64,000 nt of DNA from contig NZ_VCDK01000005.1 of NCBI RefSeq assembly GCF_007995215.1, positions 372,001 through 436,000 on the forward strand, written 5' to 3'. This DNA is from Shimia ponticola (GTDB lineage Bacteria; Pseudomonadota; Alphaproteobacteria; Rhodobacterales; Rhodobacteraceae). The position numbers were made by a program, and so were the translations under genes. The notes beneath the pieces were generated by a model that did no database searches, was not told the DNA's origin, and saw only the letters and a list, made by a program, of their open reading frames with translations. Of the stretch, positions 8,362 to 18,116 are shown piece after piece; position 1 is the stretch's first letter, and the number at the start of each line of letters is the position of its first letter.

Positions 8362-9645
8362 ATGGCTGATGTCATTTTCGCGGTAGCCAGTGGAATCGGG
8401 AAATCCGGCGTGTCCGTCCTGCGTATCAGCGGGGCGGGTTGTGTGGATGCTCTGCAACCCTACATTTCGGTGCCAAAACCAAGGATAGCGTCGGTACGCA
8501 AATTCACCACAACAGGTGGTGAAGTCATCGACCATCCAATGGTGTTGAGCTTTGCGCATGGCGCGAGCTTTACCGGGGAAGAAACCGTTGAACTGCATTT
8601 ACACGGCAGTACGGCAGTGGTCGCAGCGATCTTAAAGGTTCTGTCAGACATACCCGGCTTCAGACATGCTGAGGCGGGCGAGTTCACACGGCGGGCGTTC
8701 GAAAACGGTAAGCTTGATCTGACGCAAGTCGAAGGTCTCGCGGATTTGATCGAGGCCGAGACTGAGCTTCAGCGCCGTCTTGCGCTTGATGTATATTCCG
8801 GTGAACTGCGCGACGCTCTGAGTGACATCCGTCAGTCCTTGCTGCGTGCGGCGGCATTGATTGAGGCGACGATTGATTTCGCCGATGAAGAGGTTCCTAC
8901 GGATGTGTGGCCTGAAGTTGATGCATTGGTAGCGACTGCCGCATCCGGGATTGAGGCGCAATTGAACGGTCTGAGCGCGGCCGAGAGACTTCAGTCAGGA
9001 TTTGAAGTAGCCATTGTTGGTGAGCCGAATGTCGGCAAATCGACGTTGCTCAATGCTCTGGTCGGAAGAGAAGCGGCTATCGTTACAGATATCCCAGGCA
9101 CAACGCGCGATGTGCTTGAGGTCCATATGGACCTTGATGGATTGCCGGTGACATTTCTGGATACGGCCGGAATACGTGACACAGACGATGTGGTTGAACG
9201 CGAAGGTGTGCGTCGGGGTTTGGCACGGGCGCATGCAGCGGATCTTCGCGTTTTCCTGAAAGATAGCCCGTGGGACAGTCAGCCAGGTGGGTTTGTAGAT
9301 GGTGATATATGCCTGAGGACGAAGGCGGACCTGGACCAAACCAGCGATGGAATCAGCGCAAAGACAGGCAAAGGTGTTGGCGAGTTTCTTGATCGGGTGA
9401 AAGGCATCTTGGGTCAGCGCGCGGCATCAGCGGGGCTAGCTTCAAAAGAGCGGCACAGGATTGCGTTGCAACAAGCGTCTGACTCTCTGGTTCTCTTTCG
9501 GGAACAGCGCGAGACGCAAGCACCAGAAGAAATTCTAAGTGATGCGCTTAGGTCTGCTATTATGCCTTTGGAACGGATCATTGGTCGCGTTGACGTTGAG
9601 GACGTTCTGGGGGAAATCTTTTCGTCTTTCTGCATCGGGAAATAG
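8362..9645 (+). CDS. mnmE: tRNA modification GTPase MnmE (TrmE)
   Basis: The 427-residue protein has the N-terminal formyl-THF-binding domain, a helical domain interrupted by the G domain, with G1 GEPNVGKS at 220-227 and the DTAGIRDT switch region. It ends with the catalytic CIGK motif at the C-terminus. With MnmG it installs the 5-(carboxy)aminomethyl group on wobble U34 of several tRNAs. The partner gene mnmG starts 2 bases after its stop, so the complex is encoded as a unit. Confidence 0.97.
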   Translation: MADVIFAVASGIGKSGVSVLRISGAGCVDALQPYISVPKPRIASVRKFTTTGGEVIDHPMVLSFAHGASFTGEETVELHLHGSTAVVAAILKVLSDIPGFRHAEAGEFTRRAFENGKLDLTQVEGLADLIEAETELQRRLALDVYSGELRDALSDIRQSLLRAAALIEATIDFADEEVPTDVWPEVDALVATAASGIEAQLNGLSAAERLQSGFEVAIVGEPNVGKSTLLNALVGREAAIVTDIPGTTRDVLEVHMDLDGLPVTFLDTAGIRDTDDVVEREGVRRGLARAHAADLRVFLKDSPWDSQPGGFVDGDICLRTKADLDQTSDGISAKTGKGVGEFLDRVKGILGQRAASAGLASKERHRIALQQASDSLVLFREQRETQAPEEILSDALRSAIMPLERIIGRVDVEDVLGEIFSSFCIGK

Positions 9646-9647
9646 GA

Positions 9648-11522
9648 GTGTTTCACGTGAAACATGACTTTGATGTCATCGTCGTGGGTGGCGGACATGC
9701 GGGTTGCGATGCGGCAGCTGCCGCGCATCGTATGGGTGCGCGGGTGGCTTTGGTCACGTTGCAGCAAGATGCGATCGGCGTCATGTCTTGCAATCCCGCC
9801 ATCGGAGGCCTCGGGAAAGGGCATCTCGTTCGTGAGATAGACGCCTTGGATGGCCTGATGGGTCGTGTTGCTGACGCCGCAGGTATTCAATTTCGATTAC
9901 TGAACCGTCGTAAGGGACCAGCCGTCCAAGGTCCGCGCGCACAGGCCGATCGTGGGATCTACAGGGTGCGCATGCAGTCAGAAATCGCTGCGATGGCCGG
10001 ATTAGCTGTGATTGAGAGTGAGGTCGTTGACCTGGTTCAAGTGAACGGTTCCGTGGCCGGCGTGACTTTGGGCGACGGATCACAGTTGAGCGCTCAGGCC
10101 GTGGTTTTGACCACCGGCACGTTTTTGCGGGGTAAAATCCACATTGGTGATGTCAGTTATGGCGGCGGTCGAATGGGAGAGAAATCGGCGGATCGCTTGT
10201 CAGACCGTTTTTCTGACTTCGGTGTTAAATTGGGTCGTCTGAAGACAGGGACACCGCCTCGGTTGGATGGCCGGACCATAAACTGGGATGGGCTTGAGAT
10301 GCAGCCCGGTGATGATCAAGCAACGATGTTTTCATTTCTGAATACATCGCCTGAAGCGCGCCAGGTGTCTTGCGGGATCACTCACACGAATCCCCGCACG
10401 CATGAGATCATTGAGAAAAATCTGGATCGCTCTGCAATGTATGGGGGCCATATCGATGGCGTTGGTCCCCGCTATTGCCCGTCAATCGAGGATAAAGTCG
10501 TGCGCTTTGCCGATAAGGCCTCGCACCAAATATTCCTAGAACCGGAAGGGTTAGATGATCCCACCATCTACCCGAACGGTATTTCGACGTCTTTGCCCGA
10601 GGATGTGCAGGAGGATTACGTTCGCTCGATTGCTGGACTAGAGGATGTCACAATTCTTCAGCCGGGATACGCTATCGAGTATGACTACGTGGATCCCAGA
10701 AATCTCAAGCCAACCCTGGAACTTCGGCAGGCACCTGGCCTGTATCTGGCGGGTCAGATTAATGGGACGACGGGCTACGAAGAGGCCGCCGCGCAGGGTT
10801 TGGTTGCAGGTTTGAACGCAGCAGCGGCGGTCCAAGGGCGTGAAGCAATAACGTTTGGGCGGCAATCGTCTTATATCGGAGTGATGATCGACGATTTGGT
10901 GACAAGAGGTGTCACAGAGCCCTACCGAATGTTTACCTCGCGCGCAGAGTTTCGTCTTTCCCTGCGCGTGGACAACGCAGACCAACGCCTCACACCGTTT
11001 GGTCGGGATATTGGTTGCGTGGGTGAGAAGCGATGGGCGACGTTTTCCAGCAAGCTGGATCAACTCACAGAGGTCAAGGATCGTCTGACTTCAATGTCGG
11101 TGACGCCGAAACAGGCAAAATCGGCGGGGATCGCTGTGAAGGAGGATGGTCAGAAGCGCAATGGCATGGAGCTCTTGGCGTTCCCATCTGTGGGGTTTGC
11201 AGATGTCGCAAGCCTCAGCGAAAGCTTAGCCAGTACACCGAACCACATTGCAGAGCAGCTTGAGAAAGAAGCTTTGTATTTCAGCTATGAGCAGCGGCAG
11301 GCGGCTGAAGTGTCAGCGATGGCAAAGGATGAAGATCGGATTATCCCGGACGACTTCGACTACACGATGTTGAATGGTTTGTCGTCTGAGGTTCGTGGAA
11401 AGCTGGATCGCGTTCGTCCATCAAGCCTCGGTCAGGCAAAGCGGATCGATGGCATGACCCCTGCGGCTTTGACATTGATCCTTGCCCATCTGAAACGGGA
11501 GGAGAGGTCGCGTGCGTCTTGA
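9648..11522 (+). CDS. mnmG: tRNA U34 modification enzyme MnmG (GidA)
   Basis: The 624-residue FAD enzyme starts at GTG 9648. The FAD motif VVGGGHAG is near residues 12-20, the GidA signature [15 protein letters not shown] around residue 87, and the C-terminal helical domain ends with [14 protein letters not shown]. It works with MnmE on tRNA wobble uridines. Its first residues, MFHVKH, are the translation of an exact parS palindrome that begins on the second base of the start codon. The 3' end overlaps rsmG by 11 bases. Confidence 0.97.
   Translation: MFHVKHDFDVIVVGGGHAGCDAAAAAHRMGARVALVTLQQDAIGVMSCNPAIGGLGKGHLVREIDALDGLMGRVADAAGIQFRLLNRRKGPAVQGPRAQADRGIYRVRMQSEIAAMAGLAVIESEVVDLVQVNGSVAGVTLGDGSQLSAQAVVLTTGTFLRGKIHIGDVSYGGGRMGEKSADRLSDRFSDFGVKLGRLKTGTPPRLDGRTINWDGLEMQPGDDQATMFSFLNTSPEARQVSCGITHTNPRTHEIIEKNLDRSAMYGGHIDGVGPRYCPSIEDKVVRFADKASHQIFLEPEGLDDPTIYPNGISTSLPEDVQEDYVRSIAGLEDVTILQPGYAIEYDYVDPRNLKPTLELRQAPGLYLAGQINGTTGYEEAAAQGLVAGLNAAAAVQGREAITFGRQSSYIGVMIDDLVTRGVTEPYRMFTSRAEFRLSLRVDNADQRLTPFGRDIGCVGEKRWATFSSKLDQLTEVKDRLTSMSVTPKQAKSAGIAVKEDGQKRNGMELLAFPSVGFADVASLSESLASTPNHIAEQLEKEALYFSYEQRQAAEVSAMAKDEDRIIPDDFDYTMLNGLSSEVRGKLDRVRPSSLGQAKRIDGMTPAALTLILAHLKREERSRAS
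9649..9664. promoter_or_regulatory. parS: parS centromere site (exact 16-bp palindrome)
   Basis: The sequence TGTTTCACGTGAAACA is a perfect palindrome identical to the widespread chromosomal parS consensus. It overlaps the GTG start of mnmG and lies about 3.3 kb from the putative origin and 3.3 kb before parB. ParB is expected to load here as a CTP-dependent clamp. Confidence 0.93.
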
Positions 11523-12111
11523 AGATGTTTCACGTGAAACAAAGGCCGATCTGGAGGCTTACGTCGCGCTCCTTCTGAAGTGGAACAACACGATCAATCT
11601 CGTGGCCAAGTCCACAGAGGATGAAATCTGGACGCGACATATTGAGGATTCCCTTCAGATTTGGCCAATTCTGCCAGATGCGGAATTGCTTGTTGATATG
11701 GGGAGCGGTGGCGGTCTGCCTGGGATTGTGCTCGCCATCTGCGCGAAGCATGATCCTCGCATCAAAGCAGTCACGCTGATTGAGGCGGACATACGAAAAT
11801 CTACTTTTCTGCAAACCGTTATCCGCGATCTGGGATTGCCAGCGAAGGTGCTGTCGCGCCGTATTTCAGAATGTCCGCCGCTCAACGCGCAGCTTGTGAC
11901 GGCGCGGGCGCTGTCGGACCTTGCGTCCCTGTTGGGATTCTGTGATCGACATCTTGCACCTGGCGGTACGGCAGTTTTCCCAAAAGGCGCGCGCGCGGAC
12001 GAAGAGATCGAAACGGCTGAAAATGACTGGCGCTTTGCCGTCGAAAAGGTTCCTAGTGCAACGGATCCGAATGCTGTGATTCTGAAGATTGGAGATATTG
12101 CCCGTGTCTGA
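11512..12111 (+). CDS. rsmG: 16S rRNA (guanine527-N7)-methyltransferase RsmG (GidB)
   Basis: The 199-residue protein starts at GTG 11512 inside the end of mnmG, with GGGAGGAGAGG upstream as a strong ribosome site. The SAM-binding motif is [11 protein letters not shown] (about residues 62-72), followed by an acidic residue in LIEAD. RsmG methylates N7 of G527 in 16S rRNA, and its loss gives low-level streptomycin resistance. Codons 5-10 (DVSRET) contain a second exact parS palindrome. The stop overlaps the parA start. Confidence 0.96.
   Translation: MRLEDVSRETKADLEAYVALLLKWNNTINLVAKSTEDEIWTRHIEDSLQIWPILPDAELLVDMGSGGGLPGIVLAICAKHDPRIKAVTLIEADIRKSTFLQTVIRDLGLPAKVLSRRISECPPLNAQLVTARALSDLASLLGFCDRHLAPGGTAVFPKGARADEEIETAENDWRFAVEKVPSATDPNAVILKIGDIARV
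11526..11541. promoter_or_regulatory. parS: parS centromere site (exact 16-bp palindrome)
   Basis: A second exact TGTTTCACGTGAAACA lies within codons 5-10 of rsmG, 1.9 kb from the first. Here the palindrome is read in a different codon phase and encodes the core of DVSRET. Confidence 0.93.
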
Positions 12112-12907
12112 CCCTCTTATGCAGGCCCGCGCGCGCATCATTGCCGTTTCCAACCAAAAAGGTGGCGTGGGCAAGACAACGACCACGATAAATCTGGCGG
12201 CGGCTTTGGTGGCCGAAGGACGTCGGGTTTTGATTGTTGATCTCGATCCACAGGGCAATGCCTCTACCGGCTTGGGTTTGATGCCAGAGGATCGCGAACT
12301 CACCGCCTATGACGTCCTCCTAGAGGACGCGCCAATCCAAGAGGCTATTTATGCCACCGAGATTGACGGCCTGTACCTTGTGCCTTCGACGGTTGATCTT
12401 AGCTCGGCAGATATCGAGTTGATGTCGAATGAAAAGCGGTCTTACCTTTTGCACGACGCGCTCAGGTCGTCAGAGGCCGCGGGTCAATTTGATTTTGTTT
12501 TGATCGACTGTCCTCCGTCGCTGAACCTCCTCACGGTCAACGCAATGGTGTCTGCGGACTCGGTTCTTGTCCCACTGCAAAGCGAATTCTTTGCACTTGA
12601 AGGGTTGTCTCAACTTATGCTGACAATCCGCGAAATTCGCACCACGGCGAACGAACGGCTTCGCATCGAGGGCGTTGTTTTAACCATGTTTGACCGCCGC
12701 AATAACCTGTCTCAGCAGGTCGAACAGGACGCCAGAGATAATCTGGGCGATCTGGTCTTTGACACCATCATCCCGCGCAATGTCCGTGTGAGCGAGGCAC
12801 CGTCCTTTGCGATGCCGGTTTTGCAATATGACCCCACATCTACGGGCGCACGGGCCTATCGTGATCTGGCGGTCGAACTTCTCGCAAAAACAAACGTCCC
12901 AGCATAA
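12104..12907 (+). CDS. parA: Chromosome partitioning ATPase ParA
   Basis: GTG 12104 gives 267 residues, with GGAG 9 bases upstream and an 8-base overlap with rsmG. The deviant Walker A KGGVGKT is at residues 19-25, followed by the VDLDPQGNAST and IDCPPSL motifs. ParA binds DNA non-specifically as an ATP dimer and moves ParB-parS complexes apart. An in-frame TTG at 12089 would add five residues but is a poorer start. parB follows 12 bases later. Confidence 0.96.
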   Translation: MSDPLMQARARIIAVSNQKGGVGKTTTTINLAAALVAEGRRVLIVDLDPQGNASTGLGLMPEDRELTAYDVLLEDAPIQEAIYATEIDGLYLVPSTVDLSSADIELMSNEKRSYLLHDALRSSEAAGQFDFVLIDCPPSLNLLTVNAMVSADSVLVPLQSEFFALEGLSQLMLTIREIRTTANERLRIEGVVLTMFDRRNNLSQQVEQDARDNLGDLVFDTIIPRNVRVSEAPSFAMPVLQYDPTSTGARAYRDLAVELLAKTNVPA

Positions 12908-12919
12908 GGAGGGCTCACC

Positions 12920-13798
12920 ATGGCCAAAGATAAGAAACGAGGTCTGGGGCGCGGTTTGTCGGCCTTGATGGCGGATGTAGAGCAAGATACCGCCGCAACG
13001 CCGCAAACGCCGCAGCGGCCCGATACGCATCTGCCCATAGAGCGAGTGTTTCCAAATCCGGATCAGCCGCGGCGCAGCTTTGACCAATCTGATCTCGACG
13101 ATCTTGCGGCTTCGATCCGGCAAAAGGGGATAATTCAGCCGCTGATCGTGCGGGCACGTCCAGGATCGGCCGATGAGTATGAAATCGTTGCCGGTGAACG
13201 GCGCTGGCGCGCTGCTCAACTGGCGCAGTTGCACGAAGTTCCCGTGGTCATTCGCGATTTCACGGACACAGAAGTCCTTGAGGTCGCCATCATTGAAAAC
13301 ATCCAACGCGCTGATCTGAACCCGGTGGAAGAGGCGCTGGGCTTTCAGCAGCTTTTGGACCGTTTTGGTCACACACAAGAGCAATTGGGTGAGGTTCTGG
13401 GCAAGAGCCGGAGTTATATCGCCAATATTCTGCGACTTTTGACGTTGCCGCTGGACGTACAGGAACTGCTCAAAGCCGGAAAACTCTCGGCGGGACACGC
13501 GCGGGCCTTGATCACGTCTGACAACGCCTCTGATTTGGCAGCGCAGGTTGTTGCCAAGGGTCTGTCGGTGCGTGAGACCGAGAAACTGGCCAAGGGCACC
13601 CCGCCGCCTGCGCCGAAACCCAAGGCCCCAAAGCTTGAAAAAGACGCTGATACACGTGCGTTAGAGAATGATTTGTCGGCGGCGCTCGGCATGAAGGTCG
13701 CCATCGACCACAAGGCTGGCGGTGAAGCTGGTGCCGTCACCATCAAGTACACGTCTTTGGATCAGTTGGACGATCTTTGCGCCCGGCTGGCACGCTGA
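12920..13798 (+). CDS. parB: Chromosome partitioning protein ParB
   Basis: The 292-residue protein starts with the typical RGLGRGLSALM. It then has the N-terminal CTP-binding domain (PNPDQPRR and GERRWRAAQLA), a helix-turn-helix around KSRSYIANILRLL that reads parS, a proline/lysine-rich linker and a C-terminal dimerisation domain. It binds the parS sites at 9649 and 11526 and slides as a clamp. AGGAGGG lies before its ATG. Its stop abuts the convergent hemW stop with no gap. Confidence 0.96.
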   Translation: MAKDKKRGLGRGLSALMADVEQDTAATPQTPQRPDTHLPIERVFPNPDQPRRSFDQSDLDDLAASIRQKGIIQPLIVRARPGSADEYEIVAGERRWRAAQLAQLHEVPVVIRDFTDTEVLEVAIIENIQRADLNPVEEALGFQQLLDRFGHTQEQLGEVLGKSRSYIANILRLLTLPLDVQELLKAGKLSAGHARALITSDNASDLAAQVVAKGLSVRETEKLAKGTPPPAPKPKAPKLEKDADTRALENDLSAALGMKVAIDHKAGGEAGAVTIKYTSLDQLDDLCARLAR

Positions 13799-14941
13799 TC
13801 AGAGCATTTGTGAGATGATCGCGTTCAGCACTGGCCGCCCCTTTGCTGTCGCACAGAGCCGGTCATTGACGATTTCGATGAATTTATCGTCCAGCATCGA
13901 CACGACGGCTCGGCAATTCTGATCCCATCCCAGCCTGGCCAATCTTTCTGTGCTGATCCCATCCGTTACGCGCAGACCAAGCAAAAGCAGTTCCCCTAGC
14001 TGTCCTTGGCGATCAAGCGTGTTTTTGACAGATGTACCATCGCCCTGATCTTTGACGGCGGCCAACCAGCTTTCGGGGCTTAGATGCGTTTCGGTGGCAT
14101 ATCGGACTTCGTCTATTGTGAGGCGCCCGTGCGCGCCTGGACCGATCCCAGCCCAATCCTGTTGTTGCCAGTATAGCATATTGTGACGGGATTCTGCGCC
14201 AGTTTTGGCATGGTTCGACACCTCATAGGCGTGCAAGCCATGCGCCTCACAGATCTCTTGGGTCCGCTCATACATGTCGGCACCGGTGTCTTCATCGGGC
14301 AGACCAGGCAAAGCACCGGCATCGAAGCGTTTTCCAAAGGCTGTCTCTGGTTCGATCGTCAACTGATACAGCGATAGGTGATCGGGATCGAATGACAACG
14401 CTTCGCGCAGTTCTGCGTCCCACTGATCCAGTGTTTGATACTGACGTGCATAGATCAGGTCGAAACTGACGCGTTCAAATGTATCGCGTGCGGTTTGAAG
14501 ACCTTGCAGCGCTTCTTCGACAGAATGTAAGCGACCAAGTAATCGCAGATCCTTTTCCCTCAAGGCCTGCACGCCAAGAGATACTCGGTTCACACCGGCA
14601 TCGCGGTAACCGGCGAACCGTTCCGCTTCGATGCTCGTCGGGTTGGCTTCAAGTGTGATCTCGATATCGTTGGACCACGCCCAAGCGTCTTTGGACGCTT
14701 GTAGAAGCGCATCGACCAATTCAGGCGACATGAGACTGGGTGTACCGCCGCCCAGAAAGATGGATTTCAGTACACGAGGGCCTGTTTCGACCCTAACCCG
14801 CCTGATCTCAGCCAAAAATGCCTGTTTCCAGAGCGCCTCGTCTATCCTTGCGCGGACATGCGAGTTGAAATCGCAATAGGGGCATTTGGCCGCGCAAAAC
14901 GGCCAATGTAGGTACAGTCCGAAATCGGGCGTCTCGCTCAC
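13799..14941 (-). CDS. hemW: Radical SAM protein HemW
   Basis: The 380-residue protein has the radical SAM cysteines C16, C20 and C23 (CAAKCPYC), the GGGTPS motif, and the HNMLYW sequence. That last motif corresponds to the HNxxYW segment that separates HemW from coproporphyrinogen dehydrogenase HemN. HemW acts as a haem chaperone for respiratory enzymes. Such proteins are often mis-annotated as HemN. The start overlaps rdgB by 4 bases. Confidence 0.92.
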   Translation of the reverse strand: MSETPDFGLYLHWPFCAAKCPYCDFNSHVRARIDEALWKQAFLAEIRRVRVETGPRVLKSIFLGGGTPSLMSPELVDALLQASKDAWAWSNDIEITLEANPTSIEAERFAGYRDAGVNRVSLGVQALREKDLRLLGRLHSVEEALQGLQTARDTFERVSFDLIYARQYQTLDQWDAELREALSFDPDHLSLYQLTIEPETAFGKRFDAGALPGLPDEDTGADMYERTQEICEAHGLHAYEVSNHAKTGAESRHNMLYWQQQDWAGIGPGAHGRLTIDEVRYATETHLSPESWLAAVKDQGDGTSVKNTLDRQGQLGELLLLGLRVTDGISTERLARLGWDQNCRAVVSMLDDKFIEIVNDRLCATAKGRPVLNAIISQML

Positions 14942-15549
14942 TGGCCGAGCGCGCCAGCCTTAAATTTGGCAAAGGCGTCCGCGCGGTGGCTGATCGGGGC
15001 TTTGTCCTCGTACAGCATTTCACCAAAGGTTTGGGTATGGCCGGTTGGAATGAACATTGGATCAAAGCCAAAACCGTTCTCTCCGCGCATGGGCCAAGTC
15101 AGTTCACCCTTAGCGATGCCCGCAAATATTTCGTCATGACCATCGGGCCATGCCAGGCACAGGGTACAGTGAAATGCCGCCGTCCAAGGCTTGGCCGCGT
15201 TCTGGCTCTGAAGTTTGTCGTGAACCTTGCCCATCGCCATCGCGAAGTCGCGACCATTCGGGGTTTCGGCCCAATCAGCGGTGTAAACGCCCGGTTCACC
15301 ATTCAGCGCGTCGACTGACAGACCGCTATCGTCAGACAAAGCCGGAAGGCCCGACGCCTTTGCGGCAGCATGGGCTTTAATCCGTGCGTTGCCAGCAAAG
15401 GTGTCCTCGGTCTCTTCGGGTTCAGGCAACCCAAGATCTCCGGCTGAAACGACATCAATGCCGAACGGTTCAAGCAACCCGGCAATCTCGCGCAGCTTGC
15501 CCGCGTTGTGAGAGGCTAGAACAATCTTGGGCTCGGTCAGACGCCGCAT
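14938..15549 (-). CDS. rdgB: XTP/dITP diphosphatase RdgB
   Basis: The 203-residue HAM1-family enzyme hydrolyses dITP, XTP and dXTP to monophosphates and so keeps deaminated purines out of nucleic acids. Motifs seen are [10 protein letters not shown] near the N-terminus, [13 protein letters not shown] and the C-terminal SHRADAF. Its start overlaps the rph stop by one base (TGATG) and its end overlaps hemW by four, giving the compact operon rph-rdgB-hemW. Confidence 0.95.
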   Translation of the reverse strand: MRRLTEPKIVLASHNAGKLREIAGLLEPFGIDVVSAGDLGLPEPEETEDTFAGNARIKAHAAAKASGLPALSDDSGLSVDALNGEPGVYTADWAETPNGRDFAMAMGKVHDKLQSQNAAKPWTAAFHCTLCLAWPDGHDEIFAGIAKGELTWPMRGENGFGFDPMFIPTGHTQTFGEMLYEDKAPISHRADAFAKFKAGALGQ

Positions 15550-16259
15550 CAGCTTGTGACGTCTTTTTGGATTTGCACCAATTGCGACACGCCTTGGGTC
15601 GCGAGGTCGATCAAGTCATCCATCTGCGCGCGCGAGAATGTGGCGCCTTCGGCAGACATCTGGATTTCAACCATTTTGCCGGAGCCAGTAATTACGAAAT
15701 TGCCGTCGACGGCGGCTTCGCTGTCTTCTGGGTAATCAAGATCCAGAACAGGCTGACCGCCATAGATGCCACAGCTGACCGCAGCGACCGGATCAACCAG
15801 CGGATCAGACACGATATCGCCTGCTTTCATCAATTTGTTGACTGCAAGACGCAGCGCGATCCAACCGCCAGTGATGGAGGCACAACGCGTTCCGCCATCG
15901 GCCTGAATAACGTCACAATCAATGCTGATTTGACGTTCTCCCAAAGCCACACGATCCACACCGGCGCGCAGGCTACGACCGATCAGGCGCTGAATTTCTT
16001 GCGTCCGGCCCGATTGGCCGTTCTTGGACTCACGCCGCATGCGGGTGTGCGTCGCGCGCGGCAGCATGCCGTATTCAGCCGTCACCCAGCCCAGCCCTGT
16101 GCCCTTCAGGAACGGTGGCACGCGCTCTTCCAACGAGGCGGTGCACAGGACATGCGTGTCGCCCATCTTGATCAGGCATGCGCCCTCGGCATGTTTGGCA
16201 TAGTCCAGATCAACGGTGATCGAACGCATTTCGTTGGTGGCGCGGCCTGAGGGTCTCAT
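15549..16259 (-). CDS. rph: Ribonuclease PH
   Basis: The 236-residue phosphorolytic exonuclease trims tRNA 3' ends. It starts with the typical MRPSGR and shows the [13 protein letters not shown]-like region (seen as [13 protein letters not shown]), the RSLRAGVD segment and the [10 protein letters not shown] motif. The length is normal, unlike the frameshifted E. coli K-12 copy. It is the first gene of the leftward operon and is divergent from hrcA across a 119-base interval. Confidence 0.96.
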   Translation of the reverse strand: MRPSGRATNEMRSITVDLDYAKHAEGACLIKMGDTHVLCTASLEERVPPFLKGTGLGWVTAEYGMLPRATHTRMRRESKNGQSGRTQEIQRLIGRSLRAGVDRVALGERQISIDCDVIQADGGTRCASITGGWIALRLAVNKLMKAGDIVSDPLVDPVAAVSCGIYGGQPVLDLDYPEDSEAAVDGNFVITGSGKMVEIQMSAEGATFSRAQMDDLIDLATQGVSQLVQIQKDVTS

Positions 16260-16378
16260 CGGTCAATTCCTTGCTAAGTTGGTCGGACTATGCGGCGCAG
16301 TGGGTGAAAGGCAAGTAAGATTGACCCATATCTTTGCCACACGTTACAAGTAACGCCGCAGCCGAGGTGGATCGCCTG

Positions 16379-17434
16379 ATGGATAAACAGCCACATCTTT
16401 ATGATCAGATGAATGATCGCGCCCGAGAAGTGTTTCGGCGCATCGTTGAAGGGTATCTGGAAACGGGTGAACCCGTAGGATCACGTACGCTGACCAGAAC
16501 TTTTAGCGAACAAATCAGTGCTGCAACCATTCGCAACGTGATGCAGGATCTCGAATTCTTGGGTCTTTTGAACTCACCACATGTGTCTGCGGGGAGGATA
16601 CCGACGGAGTTGGGCCTGCGCATGTTCGTGGATGGTGTTCTTGAGGTCGATTCCTTGGGCCGCGAAGACCGGGATGCGTTGGACCGAACCGTCAATGACG
16701 GTGATGTCGGGACGATATTGGACCGCATCGGCGGGGCCTTGTCCGGCATGACGCAAGGAGCGAGCCTTGTTTTGGCGCCCAAGCAATCCGCGCCGATCAA
16801 ACATATCGAATTTGTGTCGCTCGCACCTGACCGGGCGCTGGTGGTTCTGGTTTTTGCTGACGGTGAGGTCGAAAACCGCGTTTTCACACCGCCGCCGGGT
16901 CAGACGCCATCGTCCATGCGTGAAGCGGCCAATTTCCTGAACACGGTCGCAGAAGGTCGGACTCTTGATTCGTTGCAATCCGCAGTCGCGGCCGAAATTG
17001 AAAAACGCAGGCGCGAGATCGACAGCCTTGCCGCCGAAATGGTCGAAAGTGGACTGGTGACATGGTCGCAGGAGGGATCGCGGCATGAGCGTCTGATTGT
17101 CCGAGGTCGTTCCAACCTGCTGGAAAAGACCGAGGAAGCCGACCTTGATCGGATCAAAACCCTGTTCGATGACCTTGAGCGCAAACGTGACATCGCCGAA
17201 TTCCTTGAATTGGCCGAAGAAGGTCAGGGTGTGCGCATTTTTATCGGCTCAGAGAACAAACTCTTCTCACTTTCGGGTTCCTCTTTGGTCGTGTCTCCAT
17301 ATATGAACGCTGACCGAAAGGTGATTGGCGCGGTGGGGGTCATTGGACCGACACGCCTGAACTATGGACGCATCGTGCCGATTGTGAATTACACAGCTGA
17401 GCTTGTTGGACGTGCTCTGACTGACCGCACGTAA
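16379..17434 (+). CDS. hrcA: Heat-inducible transcription repressor HrcA
   Basis: ATG 16379 (MDKQPHLYDQ) gives 351 residues, with AGGTGG 9 bases upstream; an in-frame TTG at 16334 would add 15 residues. The N-terminal winged helix (RTLTR, ATIRNVMQDLE) and the SPHVSAGRIPT motif are typical, as is the C-terminal GAF-like domain with GVIGPTRLNYGRI. HrcA represses groESL by binding CIRCE. I see no CIRCE copy upstream of this gene, so autoregulation is not evident here. Confidence 0.93.
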   Translation: MDKQPHLYDQMNDRAREVFRRIVEGYLETGEPVGSRTLTRTFSEQISAATIRNVMQDLEFLGLLNSPHVSAGRIPTELGLRMFVDGVLEVDSLGREDRDALDRTVNDGDVGTILDRIGGALSGMTQGASLVLAPKQSAPIKHIEFVSLAPDRALVVLVFADGEVENRVFTPPPGQTPSSMREAANFLNTVAEGRTLDSLQSAVAAEIEKRRREIDSLAAEMVESGLVTWSQEGSRHERLIVRGRSNLLEKTEEADLDRIKTLFDDLERKRDIAEFLELAEEGQGVRIFIGSENKLFSLSGSSLVVSPYMNADRKVIGAVGVIGPTRLNYGRIVPIVNYTAELVGRALTDRT

Positions 17435-17443
17435 GAGGACAAA

Positions 17444-18028
17444 ATGGCAGACAAAGATGAAATCGGAACGCTCGACGACTTTCTGGACGATGTCGACGCC
17501 GCCGAGGCCGAAGAGTACGCCGAAGATGAGGCAGAGATCACGGATGAAGCTGCAGAGCTGGACGCACTGCGCGCCGAGCGTGACGATCTGAAAGACAAAT
17601 GGATGCGCGCACTGGCGGATGCTGAAAACGCGCGCAAACGGTCTGATCGGGATCGGAAAGAAGCCGAGAACTATGGCGGCTCCAAGCTGTCGCGGGACCT
17701 GTTGCCAGTCTACGACAACATGAAACGCGCCATCGAAAGCGCCGAAAACCTGGGTGACGAGCTGGACGATACCGTCAAGGCGATGATCGAGGGCGTGGAG
17801 TTGACCATGCGCGAGCTGATCAACGTCTTTGGCAAGCACGGTATTGTGCCTATTTCGCCGGAAGTTGGCGATAAATTCGATCCACAGCTGCATCAGGCAA
17901 TGTTTGAGGCCCCCGTGCCGGGGACCAAAGCGGGTGACATCATTCAGGTCGCCGCCGAAGGGTTTATGCTGCACGATCGCCTGCTGCGCCCGGCGCAAGT
18001 TGGCGTGTCGTCGATGCCGGCGAGTTAG
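17444..18028 (+). CDS. grpE: Nucleotide exchange factor GrpE
   Basis: The 194-residue protein has an acidic N-terminal stretch (residues 1-45), a long coiled coil (about 40-95, with ALADAENARKRSDRDR) and the C-terminal beta domain. GrpE drives ADP release from DnaK. It follows hrcA by 9 bases and shares its message; dnaK is not in this window. A strong hairpin with a T-run follows at 18053-18080. Confidence 0.95.
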   Translation: MADKDEIGTLDDFLDDVDAAEAEEYAEDEAEITDEAAELDALRAERDDLKDKWMRALADAENARKRSDRDRKEAENYGGSKLSRDLLPVYDNMKRAIESAENLGDELDDTVKAMIEGVELTMRELINVFGKHGIVPISPEVGDKFDPQLHQAMFEAPVPGTKAGDIIQVAAEGFMLHDRLLRPAQVGVSSMPAS

Positions 18029-18052
18029 TACCTCGTATCAAGTGACAAACGC

Positions 18053-18080
18053 AGCCCCGCACTTGATGCGGGGCTTTTTT
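18053..18080 (+). terminator. Rho-independent terminator after grpE
   Basis: AGCCCCGCA (18053-18061) pairs perfectly with TGCGGGGCT (18067-18075) around a 5-base loop, followed by six T. It ends the hrcA-grpE message. A second imperfect GC hairpin overlaps the mutS stop codon just downstream. Confidence 0.88.
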
Positions 18081-18116
18081 GTTTGAGGGCTAGCCGTTGT
18101 GGGTGGAGGCCCCGGA

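Noticed and set aside
16260-16378. CIRCE operator upstream of hrcA
   Set aside because: No TTAGCACTC/GAGTGCTAA inverted repeat is present in the interval.
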